Shown: piece after piece, positions 28,084-35,426 of the stretch
Layout of the letters: every line of letters begins with the position of its first letter
How positions within the stretch are numbered: position 1 is the stretch's first letter
Notes under the pieces: model-generated
The model's input: the letters and a program-made list of their open reading frames with translations, nothing else
Databases searched by the model: none
Told to the model about the DNA's origin: nothing
Program-made: the position numbers and the translations under genes
Assembly: GCF_040024445.1 (NCBI RefSeq)
Contig: NZ_CP157276.1
Coordinates: 4,216,001-4,280,000, forward strand
Direction: 5' to 3'
DNA: 64,000 nucleotides
From: Prescottella soli
GTDB taxonomy: Bacteria > Actinomycetota > Actinomycetes > Mycobacteriales > Mycobacteriaceae

Positions 28084-28887
28084 TCAGGCCTCGAGGACCA
28101 GCCAGCCGCCGTGATGATCGAAAACCTCGAACGGCCGTCCGGTCGAGGCGCCGAGCGCCCGCAGCGCGTCGGCGTCGAATGTTCGCACATGCCCGTGGCA
28201 GGCCGTGGCCACGTCCTCGTAGGGGACCGCGACCACGACGCGCTCTCGCGCGATCCGCAGAGCCTCGGCGACGACGGCCGCCCCGGTGTCGGGGTCGACG
28301 TGCTCGAGGAGGTGGATGGCGGTGACGGTGTCGGCGCTGTCGTCGGGCACCGGGACGTTCGCGGCGTCGCACACGAGGGTGTCGAGGCGCAGGCCGAGGG
28401 TCGGCGCGACGGCGTCGAGCAGTGTCATCGTGCCCGGCAGGATGTCGGTCGCGGTGACCTGGACGCCGGCGCCCGCGAGGCGCAGCGGCAGGAAGCCGAA
28501 GCACGACCCCAGGTCGAGGACGCTGCCGCGGACCAGTTCGGCGGCCTTGTCGTGGATGGGCGCGAAGTCCGCGGTGCCGTCCAGCAGTTCGCCGAGCGAG
28601 TTGCGGTAGTAGACCGTCCACGACTCGAGCGCGTCGGGCACCGTCGAGCGGACCAGTCCCACCATCGTCAGTTCGAACTCGGTCTGGCCGAAGTCGGCGT
28701 CGCCGATCGACGCGGTCACCTCCGCCACCAGGCGCTCGCTGAGCGACTCCGGTCCGAGCGAGTGACGCACGTGCAACGCGTCGCCGGCGCGGGTGAGCGC
28801 GATGGGCCCGCTCGGGACGCGCTCGACGGTGACGTGGTCGTGCGACCACAGGCCGGGCGGGCAGGGGGCGAGCGAGTCAAGCGTCAT
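28084..28887 (-). CDS. mftM: mycofactocin oligosaccharide methyltransferase candidate (MftM)
   Basis: A 267-aa class I SAM-dependent methyltransferase. Motif I is VLDLGSCFGFLPLRLAGAG, followed by VTATDILPG and a later AIHLLEHVDP. It overlaps mftR by 11 bases and is divergent from mftA-D. MftM is the enzyme that 2-O-methylates the glucose chain of mycofactocin. The N-terminal portion before the methyltransferase domain (about 110 residues) also fits that family in length. Assignment rests on domain type and location rather than on unique catalytic residues. Confidence 0.75.
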   Translation of the reverse strand: MTLDSLAPCPPGLWSHDHVTVERVPSGPIALTRAGDALHVRHSLGPESLSERLVAEVTASIGDADFGQTEFELTMVGLVRSTVPDALESWTVYYRNSLGELLDGTADFAPIHDKAAELVRGSVLDLGSCFGFLPLRLAGAGVQVTATDILPGTMTLLDAVAPTLGLRLDTLVCDAANVPVPDDSADTVTAIHLLEHVDPDTGAAVVAEALRIARERVVVAVPYEDVATACHGHVRTFDADALRALGASTGRPFEVFDHHGGWLVLEA

Positions 28888-29518
28888 GGTGGGTGGTCCC
28901 GTTCAGCAGTGGTTCGTCGATGTCGTTCAGGCTGGTGTAGAGGATGCGGCTGCCCTCGGTGAGCAGGTCGATCAGGTCGAGCGAGTCGTCCGTCAGCCAG
29001 GTCTCGTACGCCGCGAGGGCGACGCCGAGCAGCAGGTACCCGACGGTGCGGGGGAGTTGGTCGGTGGGGTCGAGTCGCATCCGGCGCGCGACGTACTCGG
29101 CGATCACCTTGCGCCAGCCGTCGTACATCACCACCGAGTACGCCTGCAGTGCCGGCACCACGAAGATCAGCCTCATGCGTTCGCGGTGGGCCGCGGCGAC
29201 TTCGGGCGGGAATGTGTTGAACGCCAACAGTGCCGAGATCAGGCCGTCGAGAAGCGGTGTGTCGTCGGGGATCTCCGCGAGCAGGGTGCGCATCTCGGAC
29301 AGGTGCGCGTCGAAGTCGCCCCACGGGACCGCGTTCTTGGACGGGAAGTACCGGAAGAACGTGCGACGTGCGATCCCGGCGGCCTCGGCGATGTCGTCGA
29401 CGCTGGTGTCGTCGAATCCGCGCGCCGCGAACAGATCGATCCCGACCGCGGCGATGCGGTCGCGCGTGGTCGTCGGCCTTCTGCCGATCCGCGACGACGG
29501 ATTCCTACGGGTTCGCAC
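28877..29518 (-). CDS. mftR: mycofactocin system TetR regulator MftR
   Basis: A 213-aa TetR protein with HTH TSVDDIAEAAGIARRTFFRYFPSKNAVPWGD in outline, a sequence typical of MftR. The open frame begins at GTG 29536, but the strong ribosome site AAGGAGG lies inside that extension, 8 bases before GTG 29518. I take 29518 as the start. MftR represses the mft operon and is reported to release DNA on binding long-chain acyl-CoA. It is divergent from mftA, with an operator-like dyad between them, and overlaps mftM downstream. Confidence 0.88.
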   Translation of the reverse strand: MRTRRNPSSRIGRRPTTTRDRIAAVGIDLFAARGFDDTSVDDIAEAAGIARRTFFRYFPSKNAVPWGDFDAHLSEMRTLLAEIPDDTPLLDGLISALLAFNTFPPEVAAAHRERMRLIFVVPALQAYSVVMYDGWRKVIAEYVARRMRLDPTDQLPRTVGYLLLGVALAAYETWLTDDSLDLIDLLTEGSRILYTSLNDIDEPLLNGTTHHDA

Positions 29519-29578
29519 CGGTGTGACCTCCTTCACTAGTCATTGTGCACCCGATGCCATTACAGTGGTGAACCGAGT

Positions 29579-29599
29579 CACAGTGAAGCAGTCACTGTG
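29579..29599. promoter_or_regulatory. MftR operator candidate in the mftR-mftA intergenic region
   Basis: A perfect 8-bp inverted repeat, cacagtga...tcactgtg, with a 5-base centre lies 43 bases upstream of mftA and 60 bases upstream of mftR. A related half-site (acagtg) occurs about 30 bases to the left. Position and symmetry suit a TetR-type operator controlling both directions. Confidence 0.65.
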
Positions 29600-29642
29600 G
29601 GCTCCGACTCCGGTCCCGGGGTCCGATGTGGAGGAGGAATAG

Positions 29643-29735
29643 ATGTCCGATCGCGAGAGCGTCACCGAGAGCCAGCTCGTCGAGGAGTCCCTCGTCGAAG
29701 AGGTTTCCATCGACGGCATGTGCGGCGTGTACTGA
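29643..29735 (+). CDS. mftA: mycofactocin precursor peptide MftA
   Basis: A 30-aa peptide starting at ATG 29643 behind a GGAGGAGGAAT ribosome site. It has an acidic leader rich in Glu and Val, and ends with the invariant core IDGMCGVY. The C-terminal Val-Tyr pair is decarboxylated and cyclised by MftC to give the cofactor backbone. The gene is short and easily missed. It is followed after 2 bases by mftB. Confidence 0.97.
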   Translation: MSDRESVTESQLVEESLVEEVSIDGMCGVY

Positions 29736-29737
29736 TC

Positions 29738-30040
29738 GTGTCCGAACAAGCCGCCGGCGGCAGTTCGTCGGCCGGCACGATCGATCTCGACGCGGCGTGG
29801 AAGCTTCACCCGCAGGTGGCGCTGCGCCCCGAACCGTTCGGGGCGCTGCTCTACCACTTCGGAACGCGCAAGCTGTCGTTCCTGAAGAACCGGACCATCG
29901 TCGCGATCGTCGAATCCCTGCCCGAGCACCAGGACGTCCGGGCAGCTCTCCAGGCCAACGGCATCGAGGAGGATGCGGCGCGGCCGTATCTGCGTGCCCT
30001 CGAGACCCTGGCCGACTCGCACATGATCGTGCCGTCCTGA
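29738..30040 (+). CDS. mftB: mycofactocin biosynthesis chaperone MftB
   Basis: A 100-aa protein starting at GTG 29738, two bases after the mftA stop. Its PqqD-like RiPP recognition element covers most of the length (WKLHPQVALRPEPFGALLYHFGTRKLSFLKN). It binds the MftA leader and presents the core to the radical SAM enzyme MftC. The frame is open upstream through mftA, but the GTG directly after the mftA stop is the only sensible start. Confidence 0.95.
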   Translation: MSEQAAGGSSSAGTIDLDAAWKLHPQVALRPEPFGALLYHFGTRKLSFLKNRTIVAIVESLPEHQDVRAALQANGIEEDAARPYLRALETLADSHMIVPS

Positions 30041-30136
30041 TCTGCGTCTCTTCTTCACGTTCTGCACCCAACCAGACATCCCTGAATTTCCAGACCTTTT
30101 GTCCCGAGGATTCAGCCTGATTCGAGGATTACAGCC

Positions 30137-31354
30137 ATGACCTCAGTTCTCGAGCCTCCTGCTCCCAAGGTGGGGCGCCTGGTCGACCAGTTCGAACTCG
30201 GCCTCGATGCTCCGATCTGTCTCACGTGGGAACTCACTTACGCGTGCAACCTGTCCTGCGTGCACTGCCTGTCGTCCTCCGGACGTCGGGACCCGCGCGA
30301 GCTGTCCACCGAGCAGTGCAAGTCGATCATCGACGAGCTGCAGCGGATGCAGGTCTTCTACGTCAACATCGGTGGCGGCGAGCCGACCGTGCGCTCGGAC
30401 TTCTGGGAGCTCGTCGACTACGCCACCGCGCACCAGGTCGGCGTGAAGTTCTCCACCAACGGCGTCAAGATCGACAAGAAGGTGGCCGAGCGACTGGCGG
30501 CGAGCGACTACGTCGACGTCCAGATCTCGCTCGACGGCGCGACCGCCGAGGTGAACGACGCTGTGCGCGGGCCGGGTTCGTTCGCGATGGCCGTGCGTGC
30601 ACTCGAGAACCTCGCGGAGGCGGGGTTCAAGGATGCCAAGATCTCGGTCGTCGTCACCCGCGAGAACGTCAGCCAGCTCGACGAGTTCAAGGCGCTCGCC
30701 GACAGGTTCGGTGCGACGCTGCGCATCACCCGGCTGCGACCGTCGGGTCGCGGCGCCGACGTGTGGGACGAGCTGCACCCCACCCAGGAACAGCAGCGCG
30801 AGCTGTACGACTGGCTGGTCGCCAACGGTGAGGGCGTGCTGACGGGTGACTCGTTCTTCCACCTGTCGGCGTACGGGGACGCGCTGCCCGGCCTGAACCT
30901 GTGCGGTGCCGGTCGCGTCGTGTGCCTGATCGACCCGATCGGCGACGTCTACGCGTGCCCGTTCGCGATCCACGACCAGTTCCTCGCCGGAAACATCGTC
31001 TCCGACGGTGGTTTCCAGCAGGTGTGGCAGCACTCGGAGCTGTTCCAGGACCTGCGGTCGCCGCAGACCGGTGGCGCCTGCAGCAAGTGCGACCACTACG
31101 ACTCGTGCCGCGGCGGCTGCATGGCGGCCAAGTTCTTCACGGGCCTGCCGATGGACGGCCCCGACCCCGAGTGCGTCCAGGGTTACGGCACGTCCGCTCT
31201 CGAGGCCGAGCGCATCGTGCCGAAGTCGAGCCAGGACCATTCGCGGACCGGTAAGCGCGCCGAGCGGCGCACGCCGCAGGCGCCGGTCCCGCTGACCCTG
31301 CTGACCCGTCCGCCGGCCAAGATCTGCGACGAGAATCCGCTTGCCGGTATGTAG
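30137..31354 (+). CDS. mftC: mycofactocin radical SAM maturase MftC
   Basis: A 405-aa radical SAM/SPASM protein. The SAM-binding [4Fe-4S] motif CNLSCVHC has Cys 37, 41 and 44. The SPASM domain supplies the remaining cysteines (CGAGRVVC, YACPF, CSKCDHYDSCRGGC). MftC catalyses oxidative decarboxylation of the MftA C-terminal Tyr and then forms a C-C bond with the Val. It follows mftB after a 96-base gap. A palindromic repeat separates it from mftD. Confidence 0.97.
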   Translation: MTSVLEPPAPKVGRLVDQFELGLDAPICLTWELTYACNLSCVHCLSSSGRRDPRELSTEQCKSIIDELQRMQVFYVNIGGGEPTVRSDFWELVDYATAHQVGVKFSTNGVKIDKKVAERLAASDYVDVQISLDGATAEVNDAVRGPGSFAMAVRALENLAEAGFKDAKISVVVTRENVSQLDEFKALADRFGATLRITRLRPSGRGADVWDELHPTQEQQRELYDWLVANGEGVLTGDSFFHLSAYGDALPGLNLCGAGRVVCLIDPIGDVYACPFAIHDQFLAGNIVSDGGFQQVWQHSELFQDLRSPQTGGACSKCDHYDSCRGGCMAAKFFTGLPMDGPDPECVQGYGTSALEAERIVPKSSQDHSRTGKRAERRTPQAPVPLTLLTRPPAKICDENPLAGM

Positions 31355-31361
31355 TTCCTGA

Positions 31362-31414
31362 TGGCCGAATGTCACATGCGTTCAATCCGACTGGACGCAT
31401 GTGACATTCGGCCA
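31362..31414. repeat. palindromic repeat element, copy 2 (between mftC and mftD)
   Basis: A 20-bp perfect inverted repeat (tggccgaatgtcacatgcgt at 31362-31381; complement at 31395-31414) with a 13-base loop starts 7 bases after the mftC stop. It shares arms and loop bases with copy 1 at 26734-26780. Within the operon it would form a strong RNA hairpin that may stabilise or attenuate the transcript. Confidence 0.85.
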
Positions 31415-31442
31415 CACCCCCTGATCGAAGGAAGAGTGCGTT

Positions 31443-32621
31443 ATGGCCAAGAACACGTGGTTCGAGACGGTCGCGGAGGCGCAGCGGCGCGCGAAGAAGC
31501 GTCTGCCCAAGTCGGTGTATGCCGCACTGGTCGCCGGCTCCGAGAAGGGGCTGACCGTCGACGACAACATCGCGGCGTTCTCCGAACTCGGGTTCGCCCC
31601 GCACGTGGCGGGCCTGTGTGGCGAGCGTGATCTGTCGACCACCGTGATGGGCCAGCCCATCTCGATGCCGGTGATGATCTCGCCGACCGGTGTGCAGGCC
31701 GTGCACCCGGACGGCGAGGTCGCCGTCGCTCGCGCGGCCGCCGCGCGCGGCACGGCGATCGGACTGAGCTCGTTCGCGAGCAAGTCGATCGAGGAGGTGG
31801 CGTCGGCCAACCCGCAGACGTTCTTCCAGATGTACTGGGTGGGCGACCGGGACACGCTGATCCAGCGCATGGAGCGCGCCCGCGCCGCGGGTGCGACCGG
31901 CCTGATCATCACTCTCGACTGGTCCTTCTCCAACGGCCGCGACTGGGGCAGCCCGTCGATCCCGGAGAAGATGGACCTCAAGGCGATGTTCCAGTTCGCT
32001 CCCGAGGGCATCACGCGCCCGAAGTGGCTGTGGGAGTTCGCCAAGACGGGCAAGGTCCCGGACCTGACGACGCCGAACCTGGCGGCGCCCGGCCAGCAGC
32101 CGCCCACGTTCTTCGGGGCGTACGGGCAGTGGATGGGCACCCCGCTGCCCACGTGGGAGGACGTCGCGTGGCTGCGTGAGCAGTGGGGCGGGCCGTTCAT
32201 GCTCAAGGGCGTCATGCGCGTCGACGACGCCAAGCGCGCTGTGGACGCCGGTGTCTCCGCGATCTCGGTGTCGAACCACGGTGGCAACAACCTCGACGGC
32301 ACCCCCGCACCGATCCGTGCGCTGCCCGCGATCGCCGAGGCGGTGGGCGACCAGATCGAGGTCGTGCTCGACGGCGGCATCCGCCGCGGTAGCGACGTCG
32401 TCAAGGCGCTCGCGCTCGGCGCCCGCGCCGTCATGATCGGCCGCGCCTACCTGTGGGGCCTCTCGGCCAACGGCCAGGCGGGTGTCGAGAACGTCCTCGA
32501 CATCCTCCGCGGCGGTATCGATTCCGCGATTCTGGGCCTGGGCCACAAGTCGATTCACGACCTGAGCCCGAACGACCTGGTGATCCCGGAGGGATTCCGC
32601 CGAGACCTGGGCGTCGGCTAG
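31443..32621 (+). CDS. mftD: pre-mycofactocin synthase MftD
   Basis: A 392-aa FMN-dependent enzyme of the alpha-hydroxy-acid dehydrogenase fold. It shows the family's ISVSNHGGNNLDGTPAPIRAL active-site stretch and the phosphate-binding end VVLDGGIRRGSDVVKALALGA. MftD oxidatively deaminates the MftC product intermediate to give the redox-active alpha-keto amide of pre-mycofactocin. It starts at ATG 31443 after a GGAAG ribosome site, downstream of the palindrome. Confidence 0.95.
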   Translation: MAKNTWFETVAEAQRRAKKRLPKSVYAALVAGSEKGLTVDDNIAAFSELGFAPHVAGLCGERDLSTTVMGQPISMPVMISPTGVQAVHPDGEVAVARAAAARGTAIGLSSFASKSIEEVASANPQTFFQMYWVGDRDTLIQRMERARAAGATGLIITLDWSFSNGRDWGSPSIPEKMDLKAMFQFAPEGITRPKWLWEFAKTGKVPDLTTPNLAAPGQQPPTFFGAYGQWMGTPLPTWEDVAWLREQWGGPFMLKGVMRVDDAKRAVDAGVSAISVSNHGGNNLDGTPAPIRALPAIAEAVGDQIEVVLDGGIRRGSDVVKALALGARAVMIGRAYLWGLSANGQAGVENVLDILRGGIDSAILGLGHKSIHDLSPNDLVIPEGFRRDLGVG

Positions 32622-32646
32622 AACCACACGCCTCGAACGAGGCGCG

Positions 32647-34581
32647 ATGCGCAGCACGATCACCGAGCAGATCACCCTGGCCGGGCGCACAGCCCCGGCC
32701 AGGGTGCTGTTCGGTCCGCACGAGACCAACCTCGGTGACGGCCGTGCGCTGTCGCCGCGGCACGTCGCGTACTACGCGCGACGTGCCCGCGGTGGTGCCG
32801 GGGTGATCGTCACCGAGACGGCGTCGGTCCATCCGAGCGACTGGCCGTACGAGCGGGCACCGTTGGCCTCGGACTGCGGCCCGGGTTGGCGGGACGTCGT
32901 GGAGGCGTGCCGGCCGCACGGCGCGCTGGTCCTCGCGGGCCTGGGGCACACCGGGTTCCAGGGCTCGAGCGCGTGGTCGCAGTCGGCGCTGTGGGCGCCG
33001 TCCCGGTTCCCGGATCCGGTGTCCCGCGAGCTGCCGATGGAGATGGAGCGCGCCGAGATCGCGTCGCTGGTCGACGGCTTCCGTGCCGCGGCCGCCCTCG
33101 CCGCGGCGTCGGGCGTGGACGGTGTCGAGATCGACGCGGGCGCGTCGTCGCTCCTCCGCCAGTTCCATTCGGGCCTGACCAACCGCCGCGCCGACGAGTA
33201 CGGGGACGACAGGCTGCGCCTCACCCGGGAGGTGATCGCCGCCGTCCGCGCCGAACTCGGCGTCGAGCGCATTCTCGCGCTGCGGCTGAGCTGCGACGAG
33301 CAGGCGCCGTGGGCGGGGGTCACTCCCGAGGAGGCCGTCGATCAGGTTCGGGCGCTGGCCGATTCGCTGGATCTGGTCGTGGTGGTGCGCGGCGGGCCGT
33401 ACTCGGCGGCGTCGTACCGCCCGGACGGGCACACCGAACCCGGATTCAACGTCGATCTGTGTACAGGAATCCGCGACGCCGCGGCCGGACGCGTGCCGGT
33501 GGTGCTGCAGGGCAGCGTCGTCGACCCCGACCTGGCGCAGCAGGCACTCGACGACGGTGTCGCCGACCTGATCGAGATGACGCGCGCACAGATCGCCGAT
33601 CCCGACCTGGTGACCGGTGTCCGGGAAGGCCGGACGCCGCGTCCGTGCGTGCTGTGCAACCAGACCTGCCTGGTGCGCGATCCGCGCAACCCGGTCGTCA
33701 CGTGCATCGGCAACCCGTCGGCCGGACACGAGACCGTCGATCCCGAACCCGCCAGCGGCGGCGACCTCGGCTCGGCGCTCGTGGTCGGTGCGGGACCCGC
33801 GGGGCTGGAGGCCGCCCGGGTGCTGGCGCTCCGCGGATTCCGGGTTACCTTGTGCGACAGGGTAGATCGTCCCGGGGGCATGATGCGGACGGCCGCGGCC
33901 GGGTCCGGTCGTGCCCGGCTGGCGAATCTCGTCGACTGGCTCGAGGACGAGTGCCGGCGGCTCGGGGTGGACATCCGCACCGGCGTCGCCGTGTCGGCCG
34001 CCGACGTCGGCGCGGCCGAGGAATCCGTCGTCGTGCTCGCGACGGGCAGCAGCCCCCGCCCGGCGCCCTGCCCGGTGGGCCCGGGTGTGCAGGCCACCAC
34101 GGCCGCGCAGGTGCTGGCCGGCGATGCGCTCGAGCCGGGGCCCGTGCTGGTGGTCGACCCGGTCGGCGGGCCGGTCGCGGTGTCGGTGGCGGCGTGGCTG
34201 TCCGAGCGGGGGCGGACGGTGTCGATCGTGACCCCGGACCAGATCGTCGGCTCTCGGCTCGGACCCACCGGCGACCTCGTCGGGGCGAATGCGCGGGTGC
34301 AGCGGGCCGGGATCGTACGGCATCTCGCGTCGGTTCCGGTGTCGGCGGCGGCGGGAGAAGCGCTGCTGCGCAACCGGTTCACGGACGAGTCGACGCGGGT
34401 TCCGTGTGCGGTGCTGGTGGACTGCGCGCACCCGTTGCCGAACGAAGTGATCGACGATCAGGACGCGATGCGGGTCGGCGACTGCGTCGCGCCCCGGACC
34501 GTCCTCGAAGCTGTCCGCGAGGGACGTCTCGCGGCAATGTCGGCTCGTCCGACGCGTTCGACAGATCAGTGCACGAGGTAG
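32647..34581 (+). CDS. mycofactocin system FadH/OYE-family oxidoreductase 1
   Basis: A 644-aa two-part flavoenzyme like 2,4-dienoyl-CoA reductase. An N-terminal TIM-barrel old-yellow-enzyme domain (about 1-340) is followed by iron-sulfur cysteines CVLCNQTC and a further Cys 12 residues on. C-terminal FAD/NAD domains follow (VVGAGPAGLEAARVLALRGF). Such enzymes recur in mft loci and are probably mycofactocin-linked reductases of unsaturated or cyclic substrates. It lies 25 bases after mftD. A 13-bp hairpin (32673-32706) sits inside the first codons. Confidence 0.88.
   Translation: MRSTITEQITLAGRTAPARVLFGPHETNLGDGRALSPRHVAYYARRARGGAGVIVTETASVHPSDWPYERAPLASDCGPGWRDVVEACRPHGALVLAGLGHTGFQGSSAWSQSALWAPSRFPDPVSRELPMEMERAEIASLVDGFRAAAALAAASGVDGVEIDAGASSLLRQFHSGLTNRRADEYGDDRLRLTREVIAAVRAELGVERILALRLSCDEQAPWAGVTPEEAVDQVRALADSLDLVVVVRGGPYSAASYRPDGHTEPGFNVDLCTGIRDAAAGRVPVVLQGSVVDPDLAQQALDDGVADLIEMTRAQIADPDLVTGVREGRTPRPCVLCNQTCLVRDPRNPVVTCIGNPSAGHETVDPEPASGGDLGSALVVGAGPAGLEAARVLALRGFRVTLCDRVDRPGGMMRTAAAGSGRARLANLVDWLEDECRRLGVDIRTGVAVSAADVGAAEESVVVLATGSSPRPAPCPVGPGVQATTAAQVLAGDALEPGPVLVVDPVGGPVAVSVAAWLSERGRTVSIVTPDQIVGSRLGPTGDLVGANARVQRAGIVRHLASVPVSAAAGEALLRNRFTDESTRVPCAVLVDCAHPLPNEVIDDQDAMRVGDCVAPRTVLEAVREGRLAAMSARPTRSTDQCTR
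32673..32706 (+). other. strong hairpin within the 5' coding region of OYE 1
   Basis: The 13-base arms caccctggccggg (32673-32685) and cccggccagggtg (32694-32706) pair perfectly with an 8-base loop, 26 bases after the start codon. It may act as an attenuator between mftD and the OYE genes, or it may be a chance result of GC-rich coding. Confidence 0.45.
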
Positions 34582-34601
34582 TCACGGGATAGGAGATCAC
34601 T

Positions 34602-35414
34602 GTGGGACAGTTCGACGGCAAGGTCGCCTTCATCACCGGTGCGGCGCGCGGCCAGGGTCGCTCGCATGCGGTGCGCTTGGCGCGCGAGGGCGCCGCGATC
34701 ATCGCGGTGGATGTGTGCAAGAGCGTCACGGACGACAACACGTACGACGCGGCGACCGCGGACGACTTCGCGGAGACCATCCGCCTCGTCGAGGCCGAGG
34801 GCGCGAAGATCTATGCCCGCGAGGCCGACGTCCGCGACAGCGCCGCATTGAAGGCGGTCGTCGATGCGGGTGTGGAGCAGTTCGGTCGGCTCGACATCGT
34901 CATCGCGAACGCGGGCATCTGCAACTGGAACCGCTTCTGGGAGATGTCGGACGAGCAGTGGGAGACGCTGATCGACATCAATCTCACGGGCGCGTTCAAG
35001 ACCCTGAAGGCGGCGGTGCCGACGATGATCGAGGGCGGCCGCGGCGGCTCGATCATCCTCGTCAGCTCGGTGGCCGGCATGAAGGGGCTGCCGGGGCAGG
35101 CGCACTACGCGGCGTCCAAGTTCGGTCTGGTCGGTCTCACGCAGGCCGCCGCGAAGGAGTTGGGCGAGTACAACATCCGCGTCAACTCGATCCACCCGTA
35201 CGGCGTCAACACGCCGATGGGCACCGATCAGGGCAGCCTGGTGATCCTGCAGAAGCATCCGCACTACGGCACGAGCTTCGCTCCGATCCTCACCGAGAAG
35301 CCGATCGCCGATCCCGACGACATCACCGATGCGGTGATGTGGCTGGCCGGTGACGGCTCCAAGACGGTGACCGCGAGCCAGGTCGCGCTGGACCAGGGCA
35401 ACACGAAGGTCTGA
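34602..35414 (+). CDS. mycofactocin-coupled SDR-family oxidoreductase
   Basis: A 270-aa short-chain dehydrogenase starting at GTG 34602. It has the NAD motif TGAARGQGRSHAV and the family-typical long insertion after the second strand (DVCKSVTDDNTYDAATADDF) that buries the nicotinamide. The catalytic Ser and YxxxK are in VSSVAGMKGLPGQAHYAASK. This carveol-dehydrogenase-like subgroup keeps its NAD bound and needs mycofactocin for turnover. It lies between two OYE paralogues, 20 bases after the first and 12 before the second. The natural alcohol substrate is unknown. Confidence 0.92.
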   Translation: MGQFDGKVAFITGAARGQGRSHAVRLAREGAAIIAVDVCKSVTDDNTYDAATADDFAETIRLVEAEGAKIYAREADVRDSAALKAVVDAGVEQFGRLDIVIANAGICNWNRFWEMSDEQWETLIDINLTGAFKTLKAAVPTMIEGGRGGSIILVSSVAGMKGLPGQAHYAASKFGLVGLTQAAAKELGEYNIRVNSIHPYGVNTPMGTDQGSLVILQKHPHYGTSFAPILTEKPIADPDDITDAVMWLAGDGSKTVTASQVALDQGNTKV

Positions 35415-35426
35415 CGCGAATCGCCC

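Noticed and set aside
32629-32644. cgcctcg-aa-cgaggcg inverted repeat just after mftD as a terminator
   Set aside because: The 7-bp stem has a 2-base loop that is too tight for a stable hairpin, and it overlaps the ribosome-site region of OYE 1. The larger hairpin at 32673-32706 is more convincing.
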